Source: Serilophus lunatus (lineage: Eukaryota > Chordata > Aves > Passeriformes > Eurylaimidae). From it: a DNA stretch of 64,000 nt. Under the pieces are notes generated by a model that was not told the DNA's origin, searched no databases, and saw only the letters and a list, made by a program, of their open reading frames with translations. Each line of letters opens with the position of its first letter. Position 1 is the stretch's first letter. Location: the NCBI GenBank assembly GCA_013399895.1, contig VXBA01005705.1, forward strand, positions 833,286 to 897,285, read 5' to 3'. Positions 33,311 through 45,300 of the stretch are shown one piece after another. The translations under genes and the position numbers were made by a program.

Positions 33311-36300
33311 GTAAGCTGCACATGCGGAGGGGGGAGGAGGGTCTTAGTGCTCCCTTTTCCTTCAGATTTCTTTCTTCCTGTTTGCCAGGTTCTTCCATTT
33401 CTGCCCTGCATCCCACTAGTAATCAAGCCCTTAGCTACCTGCACAGATCTGTCAGTGCTCCCCACTCGCGCCCTGGAAACCCGTGGTTGTCCAGCCCTGG
33501 GACCCCTCCCCACTGCCATCTCTGCCAGTGCCCCCCTTCCAGCCCCTTTCCCCCACCCTCCAGTCTCTTCCAGTGCCCACAGTTCTGCGCTGCAGCTGCC
33601 TGATAGTCCAGACCTGGATCTTCACAACATCTTTGCCTAAGTGTGTTTCTGCCTAAAAACCTCTCAGGGCCTGGGGTTTTATGGGCATGATGACAGAACT
33701 CAGGTACTTACCTTTCCTGGAATATCCTTGTTTCGATCACTGAGTTACTTCTCCACGTTCTCCCGTTGCTTTCAAGCCAGTTTGTTCCCCTTTCTCCTGC
33801 CAGTTTGTTTCCCTTGGCAGCATCAGATGTACTTGTACTCAAAGAGGATCTGTGACCTAGATTCTCTTCCTCCGGCATGGAATCTGGTGCCAGCACCCTC
33901 CCTTGGGCATCCATGCCAGGACTCTGCAGACCAGTAGCATGGCTGCAGCACGAACTCTGCTGATGGCCCCGAGTAGAGGGGCAGCCTGGAATGGCACTTC
34001 TGGGATGGAATCTGACATGCCCAACCCAAAGAGTGTTGCTTTGAAGTCTCTAGTCTGGATGGGAGCAGTCTCCCTCTTCAGATCCTGTCTGGTGTCACAC
34101 ACAGTTTCTCTTGCTGTGCTGACAGAAGTGCAGTTCTCACACATGCAGGTCTCATAATGCTTGCTGCAGAGATTTCATGCCCACAAGCACTGCCATAGCT
34201 CTAGCAGCTGTAGCAGAAGGTGCAGCATTGCTGCGGCCACTTCCTATGTCATCAGAGGTGGAGCAGTGACTGGCTCAGCCTGAAGAACTCTTGATTCACA
34301 GTGTACCATCAACCCCTCACTCATCTGCCCTATTTGGATGCTTCTGGGGTAGATCAGCCAGCCAGGCCTGGTTTGGGGTCAGGCAGAGCTCTCTGGTCTC
34401 CCTACAGAAATCTGATGTAGCTAAGTAATTAAGATTAAGTAATCTTAATTCATTCTCGACGAACGTCAGGGCAAAAGGGTATGAAACCATACTGTTCAGA
34501 CATACAGGCAAAGTAGAATCATAGAACCATAGAATGGCTTGCATTGGAAGGAACCTTAAAGATCATCTCATTCCACCCCCGTGTCATGGACAAGGACACC
34601 TTTCACTAGACCAAGTTGCTTAGAGCTCCATCCAACCTGGCCTTAAACACTTCGAGGATGGGCCATCCTTAACTTCTCTGAGCAATCTGTTCTGGTGCCT
34701 CACTACCCTCGCAGTAAAGAATTTCTTCCTAATATCTGATCTAATCCTACTCCCTTTCAGTTTGTAGCCGTTCTTCCTTGTCCTGTCACTACAGGCCCTT
34801 GTAAATAGTCTCTCTCCATCTTTCTTGTAGGCTGTCTTTATCCCTGACTGAACTCCATTTGGGGAAAGAAAAAGGAGGAAAAGCTGAGAGAAGTGGGAGA
34901 GTCAGGGCTGTTGTTGGGGTCAACAGAAGGAAGATAGGAACACAGTAGGGAGGCAGTGGAGTCTGAACAGTGAATTGCTAGGTAGTATAAGGGTAGTGGT
35001 TTTGTTTTAAGTGGTGTAGGATAGATCAAATCCTGTGTACAACACAGAAGGGAAGTTACCCTTGAAATGACAGCAAAAGTTAAACTTCCAATGAAGACTG
35101 GCTTATTGTGCCCCTGCAAGTAAGGATATCACTTCTTTGGGCAGCAGCAGCTGCTGTTTCAGATGTGGCTGGCTGCACAGGAGACACAATTAAGGTTCAG
35201 ACTACATATTAGGAAAAACGTATTCGCAAAGTTAGTGCAGCACTGGAACAAATGACCCAGAGAGATGGTAGAAATTCCATCTGTAGAGTCCTTTGCAATA
35301 GTCCTGTTCCAGGACAGAAGTTGGTCTTGAGACATCCAGAAGTCCTTTGCAACTAAAACCTTCATGCTTCTATGAGATATGAAGCAAGAGATGCTTTTCT
35401 GTTTCTATGTCATTCTGGAAGAATGCAACAGAAGGTATTTTTCTTATATTCTGGTATGTGGCTCTGCATGTAAGCTGTGTTACAATGCAGTGTACATGCT
35501 TCAGGATGCACTACATATGGTCAGAAATGCGAGGTCATAATGACACTTGAATTGGCAGGAATGGATTTCAGCTGATGAAATTCATTGCCTTCTTTGATTG
35601 AGTGCTTATTCTAGTAAGTACCTGAGAGTTAACACACAGACATTATTCCACCTTAAGTTAGAGTATTAACTTCTCCATATAGACAAACTCATAACTTTCG
35701 CCTCAGCCCCTGTCTTTAGGGTCTCCTATCTCTCCTTGATGCATGCTTCTCTCAGAGTCATTGCCCCTCTTATCAGAACAGATTGTTGCATGCAGGGAAG
35801 GTGCTGAGGTCTGTTTTGGCAGCCCAGATGCTTTTGTCAAGAATGTCTATACATGGATTTTGTGACCTAAGTTACTTAAAGCCCTCAAAGTCCTTTAATT
35901 CATCTAGCTCTTTCCACCAACGCATCCCAAAACACATATGCTGTCTATAAACAGCATATTTTATATCTTTGTTTCAAAGGCAGAAAAGTCGGTCTAAGGG
36001 GAAGTTTTGCAAGTTTGCCAAAATTTCAAAAGAACAGTGAACAGGAAGAGAAATGAGGCCAAATTCCCCGTGAACTAGGTCACGCTGTCCCTTCAGTACA
36101 CGGGATGCTGTTGTCAAATTGCCAGTGCCACTGACAGGGGACAGGGAAAAAGAGATTAGAGGAAGCAGGCATGGGGAGAAGGTTGTGGAAGAAGGGAAAC
36201 ACTGAAGAACACAGAGAGTCACAAGTTGTAAGTCACTCCTTGGGTGGCTGGAGCTCCCTCCTTTCACTGCTTCTGAAGCAGTGCAGGCTGAGCAGAGTTG

Positions 36301-39300
36301 CTGGCAAGGCCCCCCCCCACATTTTATTGCATTGCCCGGTGGTGAAGGAAATGGAGGTACTGCCTGGGTCCCACTGCGTCTACAGTAGCTTTAGGACTTC
36401 CCAAATAGCCCACAGCCCAGGCAATAATGTAGCTCTGGATGGACCTAGCTGTATTTGTCCTCTATTCCTTTCTGAACACTTTCTTACAGTCTGTTACTTA
36501 TTAATGAATGAGAATTTTCCAATAATGATCAACAGTGCTCCAGTCTGAGTGGTAATAGCCCACTTAGTGATATTACTTTACATTTGTGTACAGTTCATTT
36601 GCCATTTTTGCTACTCAGTCCTACCAAATAATAAAATTCTTCCATAAATATGTAAGTTAGTTTTAGATATGTTCTTACTCTGGACAATTCTCTGAAAATT
36701 TACCTCCCAGATCATTTAGCAGTGTACTGAAGTACAAGGGCCCAAACATAAACTCCAGAGACTTTCATTGGTCCCTGCTCTTTGTGTCCCATCTTTTAAC
36801 CACTTAATCAAGGTCAGAATTAATAATTTGATTTATTAGTAAAATGATTCCTTTTATCGAATGACAGCATAGTTTAAGGGTCTTTTGTGAGGGACCTCTG
36901 TCAAAAGTTCTTTGAAGATCCAAGTACACTTGAGTTGCAATAAAACACTGCACTCTGAAATCCTTTGTGTGCTCATTTTAATAAAGGCCCGAACTGCAAG
37001 CACTGACACCTCTGCTCAGCATGTGAAGGATTTGGAAACCTGGAAAGGCAAAGACTGGAGCAGCCAGACAAGTGGGTGGGATTTTTTTCAGCCGTTTTTA
37101 GCTAATGCCTTTGAGTCTCAATAGGAGATCGTGGGATATACAAAATTCAATTAACAGCCTGAAACCTTTCAAACCGTCCTTACTCCCTGCTGTGAAGCCA
37201 AACAAAACATTCTTTGTAAAGGGAGCCTCTATTAGCATCGAAATTGCTCCTTCTACTGCAAGCATTTTCCTGCTTTTAGGCCGTTTAATATGTGTTAACC
37301 CAAAATAAAATGAATGTTTATGTTATATGCACTGCAATTCACAGGGATAGTAATGGATTAGGCATGCCGATTTGTTAATTTCCTTTCACTTAATACAGTT
37401 GCCTTAACGTTGTTCCGCATTTCTGATCTTTCTGGCTTCCCTCTCTTCCTAGGCAGTATATGGTGCTATTGCCCTTCCTGATACACACGGAGGCTCCTGA
37501 GAAAGTCTGTGTTCAGCTGACCCATCTGAATGAGACTGTGACTCTGAGTGCCACACTCGAGTATCAGGGGGAGAACAGGAGCTTGATTGATGACGTGGTG
37601 TCAGAGAAAGATGTTTTCACCTGCATCCCTTTCTTTGTAAGTATTTCATCCTTGTGGGATGATCTGTTGTGTTTATTGACACGATGTAGTAGCGCCAAGC
37701 TGTCCAGAAATGAGAAATAAGAGACTTCTAAGGTAAGACAAACTAAAAAAAATTAATTTGATGTGAAAAGCTAACTGTAGTAGCCTTATGAAGAATAATT
37801 TTCCACCCTTATCAAATTCTGTGTCCCACACAATATTTCTGTGCATGCAAAACTTACACAGGTCTTTTGGAACTTTGACTGACAGAATGTACCCCAGTTT
37901 TGTTTGGTCTATATAAACCTCAGAGGAAAAATTCTGAAGTGGAATGAAAAACTGTAGAAATTGGGGAATGGTTAAAGGTAATGAGGTCCGTGAGGTCATT
38001 TGCCTGCTTCTGGAGCTTATTCACAAATTGTTTCTGCAGAAGGCTGTTTGGTGAGTAATGTAAGCAGCAGGTTTCACCCCATAATTAATTAAGCTGGGTG
38101 AATTTTCATTTTGATAAATCACCGATACAATGGAATAAGATCAGATGCAATATTTCTCAAACAAAAGCATAGAAATCAAGGAAGATAATCATGTTTTTCT
38201 CTTACTTAATGCACTGAGTCTTTGTTGTCCCTTTACGGAACTTTCTGACCCACCTAATACTCCATTTTTTAAAGGCTTAGTCCAGTGAGGTGAATCTGTA
38301 AAGCAGTTCTTCTCTTCCTTCTCCTTAGCTTCCAAAATCCAACAGCACATCGGTGACATTTCTCACTGTGACTGTGAAGGGGGACACACTGCAGTTCAGG
38401 AGCCGCAAGTCAGTGCTGGTCAAGAATTCTGAGAGCTTGGTCTTCGTCCAGACAGACAAACCCATCTACAAGCCCGGACAGACAGGTACAGGGAATTGTG
38501 TTGGTGTTGACAATGAAGCATAAAATCTTAAGGACTAATTCCCCAGAGGCAATATACTTTAATAAAAGTTTTCAGATCTCTTCATGGGAGAAGTTAAAGT
38601 TCTCAGTAAATCTTATTTCCATCAGCTGAGATCTAGGGCGTGTGGTACCTTCGTCGTTCCTATTTTTCATCCTCCAGGCACAGTATCTCAGCCAGATGTA
38701 GGCACAGGCTCAAATTCGTTCTATTTGATAAGTGGCACAAAACTGGGATGACTTCAAAGCAATAGTCTCCCTTGGCTGCACCTGAATCAACAAAGCAGGA
38801 CAAGCATTCACAAGGGACAATTCAGTTCAGTCAAGACCTGATTAGACTCCTAAATTTATCTGCCTCTCAATGTGTGAAAGAGAAAGAGCCTGGAGTAATT
38901 GCTTCCCTTACTTAGAGATCTCTATTCAGAGCATATTGATCCATGGAATAAGTTATAAGTTATTGAAACAGTGACATTTCCTGGTAATGGCTAAAAATTT
39001 AACAGTAGAATTTCTTTTTTTTCCATTGCACCCTTCAGTTATGTTTCGGATCGTCTCTCTGGACAAAGACTTCTACCCAGTGAATGAGAAGGTAGAGCCT
39101 TAATTGCTTGTTGTTAACCAGGAGGTTTAATTCCCAATTAACACTATTATTGTCTTCATTCAGAACCACTGAAGACAGCCTTTAAAGCACCATCCATCAC
39201 CCATTTCATATTCCGTTCTGAGACACACTCTACCTGTCTTTATGCACTGAAAAACATATCCCCTTTTTCAAAAGCATACAAGTGTTTAAATCCAGATTTG

Positions 39301-42300
39301 GACTGTTGGTAGCTAAGCATGTAGACAGAGATCTCATCACTGAAAAAATGGATGGGACAAATTTCCATTGGAAGTGGCAGATGTGCAGTTTTTCTGGCAG
39401 TGGGTGCAACTGCTTGCTTAGGGACAGAGAGCACCATGAAAAGAACCTGATTTTAAGGAACTGGTAAGGGATGTAAGTCTGCATTTTAGCTTATTTGACA
39501 ATTAGTTCCTCATGCAAATAAGTTCTTTGAAAACTCTTACTTCATCATGTTTTTATACTGGGGTGAGCTAAGAAGTCAGAGCCCTAAAATATAGAAAAGA
39601 TTTCCCTAACCATCAAGAATCAAGGAAACAGAGCAAGTACAGAAAGGGTAAGAGTGCAAATGACTTCTTAGAAGGTTGTTCTTCTGCCCTTCAGTCCAAA
39701 TCTGGAAATTACTTTCATCCATATGTGACTAATATTCTAACACTGGTTTTCTTTTGCTCTTTCCCCAGTTTCCAATTGTCTATATTCAGGTAAGTGGATA
39801 ACTACATTGTTATTTCAAAAGAATGTGCAGGCACAGAGGTACTTATCTCCAGCAGTGGTGTTTTCAGGCTGAGGTGTAAGAGAAAAAATATGGGCACATG
39901 ACCATTTTCCTTTGCGTAAAAGAAGGCTGAGTAGCTGGACATCAAAATAAGTTCCAACAATGGCTCTTTGATTGCAGAATGTGCTCTAGCAACAAAACAG
40001 TTAATCAATGCAAGCCATGCTGTGAATAGAATTTTACTTGCCTAGAGGTTGTATCAGAATGGTTTATTCCTCTTTCCAATCAGAATTAAGATTTTCTATC
40101 TGCCAAGTGTGATTGAAGGTAGAAAACTGTGAAATAAGGTAGTAAAACGAAAGAAAAAAAAATTTGTAAGTAGGCATCCCCTATCTTCCTAAGCATGATC
40201 TTTTTGTCTGTTTTTTTTTTAAATGGTTGAATCTCAGTGTCAGACAAAAGTCAGTAGGAAGGAAGTAGGACGTTTCTGTCAATTATTCAAGCACTCACTT
40301 TTTCAGCTGAGAATCCAAAAATTACAATTATTATCTAGATTATCTTGTTGAAGACTGATGAGAAGGACCCAGTGACAGACCTTGAAATTAATATGGACAA
40401 ATTTTAAATAGCTTTGCATGATTAATGAGTCCCATGTAGTGAGTCCTGTCATTTTTTCCTTCCTATGTGGGGTTGCTGCCTCTATTCTGCATCATCTCCG
40501 TCTAGATCTGGGGAGCTGTCACAACAGGGAGGCAGAAACAGCCTATACTCCTTTTTTGTACCTCCCCCATCGGAGTGCTGTCATTCTCTCTTCCCATCAG
40601 CAAACTTCCAGAACAGAGTTGCAGAGCAAGTGGGCCACTGATGGTCTGTGAATATTGGAGAAATAAGAGTGTGTGGTGTGGATTAGCAGGTGGAGGAGGG
40701 CATCTCAGAACTACCTTTTGCTGAGGCTGTCCAGTGGGGTCCCTTCTGTTTCATTGAGATAATACTTTAGTGAGTACAGAAATTCCATGAGAGGAGCAAG
40801 AAGAAATACACCCTCTCCACTGCCTCCACTTGTCTAACAAGTGGAATAATTTCGTAACCATTTTTTTCCCCATCAATACAATGAAAGCCTTCAATTTTAA
40901 ATCACTAGTAAGGCCATCTATGTTTTTAGCTCTAGCATGTCAAGCATGGTGTTTGCCTGTGATGTTTAACCCAACTTATGTAGGCCATGTCCTTCATCCC
41001 CACCACCATCTCTAGCTTTCTCAGTGCTCTTTCTCAGTCCAGCACTGCTCTTTGGATTTCACAGATATTTACAAACAGTCTTTCTGGCCTTCCCTATAGA
41101 TACATCAAGGAATGACAACATGTTCACAAGCCCAGCTGTAAACTTTTTCTTGAATTACACTTCCAAGGAAACCCAATAGTGTCATTCACAATACGGGGTG
41201 AACATTTCAGCAGGGTTGAAACTCTGATAATGAAGAGCATTAATTATGCCATCCTCCCAGGGTGCTTCTTGGGAAGATGGCTCCCTCTTCTGCCCCTGAC
41301 TGGTGACCTCCAGCTGGGAGATGCCATTCACATCCCCATTTCCCCTAAGTCCTGAGATAAAATCTCAGTGGAGTAAATGCACGTAGTCACATACTTTGAG
41401 TCACTTTCCTCTCTAGAGTAAATAAACTTTTGATGACAGCCAGGGTACAATGCAAAGAACGGTCAGAAAATGAAAAACTAAACATTAACCATCCTGCTGA
41501 GCAGTCTGGAAAGGGTGCATCAAACTAAATAGCTCCACTGTGCTGATTTGGCAACTCTACAAGAAATTTGGAGTTTAGCTGATTAATTATTGATAGTCCG
41601 TTTATAATGAGCATTACACAGCTGTAGTAGTGGAGAGACTTCAGCAGGAGAATTAGGAGTACAGAGACACAAGAAGGGAGAGCTCTCAGCTGAATGCTCG
41701 TATGTGGAAATACTTTCCTCTGTTGCTGTCCCCATTCCCCTGTCCCACCACTAGATTTGTACTCGTACACATATACATTTCTCAGACTCATAGGTAAATC
41801 AGGCATTTGATTCCTCAGCAAATTGTGCACTGGTATTTCAACAGTTTCATTCTTGGCAGGTTAAAAAAAAAGCCTTTTTGCAGGCTGTGTAGCCAGTCAA
41901 GAAAGCTGAAATTTCCCTTCCCTTTGCTCCACTTAGTTCTGACATCAATGTCTTTGTCTTGTTACCTTGCCAGTCTGTTTTTTGTAGCTTCCTGGCCCCA
42001 TCATTCATAAACATGCAGGTAGAGCTGAGGAATAGACAACATGGGACCTCTAGGGTTAAAAAGCTTTCTTGCATGCTAGTTATGCAGAACTGGCAGATAA
42101 GTGCTTACAGTTCTTCACAGGTTTTGAATAATTACAGGCAGGCATTTCTCAGTTGACATATGTAAATTGGGCACTGCACTACTCTGTCCCTGGGGGTCTG
42201 CTGTACTTTCTTGTGACATTTTTACCCTCGCCTGCAGGATCCCCAGAGGAACCGTGTGTACCAGTGGCAAGGGGTGGACCTAGAGACAGGCTTTACACAG

Positions 42301-45300
42301 CTCTCCTTCCCTCTCACCTCAGACCCCATCCAGGGCTCCTACAAAATAGTCGTGCAGAAGAGCTTCTCATCCCATGTGGAACACTTCTTCAGTGTGGAGG
42401 AATATGGTAAGGAGAGGAGGTATGGTTAGGGTTAGGTATGGGCTGCAAGTGGAGTTGACAGTAATACTTTTTACCGTGACCTCTCAATTTGGAATTCCCT
42501 GAGAACAGCTTGAAGTGGGGAGGGACTGAATATACAGACAATGGGGTTCATAGGGGCTAAACCAGAAGGTGCTGAGTATCAGAAGTGATTGCTCACTTTA
42601 TGGCATCTCTGCAACCTGCCTGAGCTTGTATTTGCTCATAGTTCTCTTGGGAGCACAGGATATGACAGACTTCTTGGTTTGTGGCATCACTTTCAAGTGA
42701 CTTGCTTTTAGTTTCTGTTCAGTCCAGCAGCTTGTTCCATTTTTCCACTAGTAGTCCTCTCTTTTTTTCTTCTTCCTTTTTTCTGCTAAAGCCCAGAAAA
42801 CATATTTGATAGAAAACGTGTGATTAAAGAACACTCCATGTTACAAGTGGATGCAAACAGACGGGTAGTAGACATGGAGAAATATGCTGCCATAGAGAGC
42901 CTTCTAATCCCCAGTTCCATAAACTTCTCAGGTATTTGTAATTGTGCACTCAGGGTAGGCTGTGTGCATTTGAGAAGGTTGATTGGCCAATCCTCTTCAC
43001 TCCCAGACTCCCCACCAGCTTTTCATGAAGCCTGAATGACCCAGCACACTGACCAGAACCTGCTGTTTATGGAATACACAGGATGTGACCCAAAGAAGAA
43101 TGTCATTGAAGTCAATGAGAACTGGCTTGTTAGGTTCAAAGTCAGGCATGGTGAATAATTTGACCATGAACAAGGTTATACGCTTCAACCTGCCATGGCA
43201 ACAGATGGGCTGTTCCTTCTCCCACAAATTCTGAATGCCCCACAATATCAGAGCTTGTCCCTTTGTTAGCCTCACACTAAGCTAATTTTTCTTGGGTCTT
43301 ATATCTATGAATATTTCTCTTGCTATTCCTATTTCTATTTCTATTTCTCTTACAGTCTTTTGACGAAATGGGCTCTGTGGTTAAAACAGTGAGCCTTGCC
43401 TCTCGTCTTAGAGGCAAATTTATGTCCAAACTGTATAACCAAAGGTTGCTTTCCAGTTCCTGAGTCTGGATGTGCACCTACCCTGCTGTTATTTCCTTGC
43501 ATTATTAAAAAACCCTCAGGTGCATCACCTGGAAGCAGGCCATTGCATGTTTCCATCCAGTCTAGGGCATAAGTAGTCAGAGGCTTAGGGCTGCAGGATA
43601 CAATATAGGTAGAGGGATGTAGCTTAATACTAAGGAGCAAAATATGTCTTTTGCTTGTGCCTCTTTATATTGGGCTTTACTGCTACCTCTTCCATTTGAA
43701 AATATAGCCCTGAGAGTCTGTGGCTAGATTCACTAGAACTCTCTGGCCATGCAGGACAGTATCCCATGGTACATATTAGTGAGCTTAAGAGCAACTTTGG
43801 ATCTCCAGAACAGTAAGAATCAGCCAAAAGAATCAATCATTCAAGCCATTTCAGTGTGGTAAATTACAAAGTTGATGAACATGCTGCTCCAAGTCCTAGT
43901 TGCAAATTTTGCATTGTGAACACAACACACAAGACCAGTGTGTCCTTCTGAATGGCCATATGTAAGGGATCTATCTACACAGGGTTCTACTGTCTGGTTC
44001 CAATGGGATCACATAAGTATATATACTGAAAATAAGGGAAGAGAAGGTCTACAGACTTCCTTAATTCCCTTTGAACTCAAACAGTGATGAAGGCTGAGAG
44101 AAACTCGGGAAAAGGTATGAGATCTGTGCTGAAGACCACAGAGAAGTTCATATTAATATGATCCTATGGGATCAATAGGGCTCTATGTTTGGATTGCTGC
44201 GCAGTATACAGCTCTCATTCACTCTTCTCATATCAGACTTTCTCTTTCCCATCTAGTGCTGCCCAAGTTTGAGGTCCTGGTGAAGCTGCCCAAGATGATC
44301 ACTATTAAGGAAAAGGAGCTTCCAGTGTCTGTCTGTGGTCTGTGAGTCACAGTAAATCTCTCTTGCTTATCCTTCATTCCTCTTTTCTACTGAGGACCAA
44401 AAGAAGAACTGGTGAAGGCTTCTTATACTTTTCCTAGCAAGCAGTGCAAGCTTATTTCACTCTGTCAAGCCTGTTACTTGGTCTAAACAGTCAAAGTGAA
44501 GGGGCTTCTCTGCATTCCTTATAAGATGATGTCAACCCAATCTGCAATATACAATAAACTGTCTCCACAGTTTATTGTATATTTTCTCTTTCTATCTTTA
44601 CATTTCTTCAGTCAGGGCTTCTCTGCTAATCCTGAACCCTCAAATACTCAGAGATATCAGATCAGACATCACTTAGACTGATGATGCAATCCCAGTTTTC
44701 TAATTTTTAACCCATTAATTACTCCTTCTGAGCCCCTGGTTGCCTTTCCATTCTTCACTGAATCCTCAGCAGTTTTTAATACAAGGATGCTTCCAGCTGA
44801 AATAATTTTCTAAAGTCAATATTTTTCTGCAGAAACCTCCCACCTAGAACAAGATGGATGTTTCTTCCATGGATGATGGAAGAACCTCACTATGGAAATG
44901 ATGGAAATGTAATCACTAGAATCATTAAAATATCAGATTAGTCAGCCTTTAAGTAGAAGTATTAGGAAATCATCCACAGATGTCTTTAAGGAGATGGGTC
45001 TGAGTGTGACTGTGACTGATTGACTCATCATCTGATACATCATTTAACACATTATGATTATAGGTACACTTATGGGAAACCTGTTCCTGGTTTGGTGAAT
45101 GTCCAAGTATGCCGGAAATTTTCCCATTCTGCTTCTAGTTGTTATGGAAAAGAAGCAGAATCTGTGTGTGAAGAATTTACCAGGCAGGTGAGTCCCAAGT
45201 TTAAGATATAGTGGGGCTTCTTACGGCTAATGTGCAATGTTGTCTTAATAGAGGCCAAATCTGTGACTGTTGAAAGACAGTAGGACATCAGCTATAACAC

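Noticed and set aside
33155..33640. 161-codon ORF on the + strand
   Set aside because: It overlaps A2M exon 1 in a different frame and runs into intron 1; the true frame has the MGKNKL start and signal peptide.
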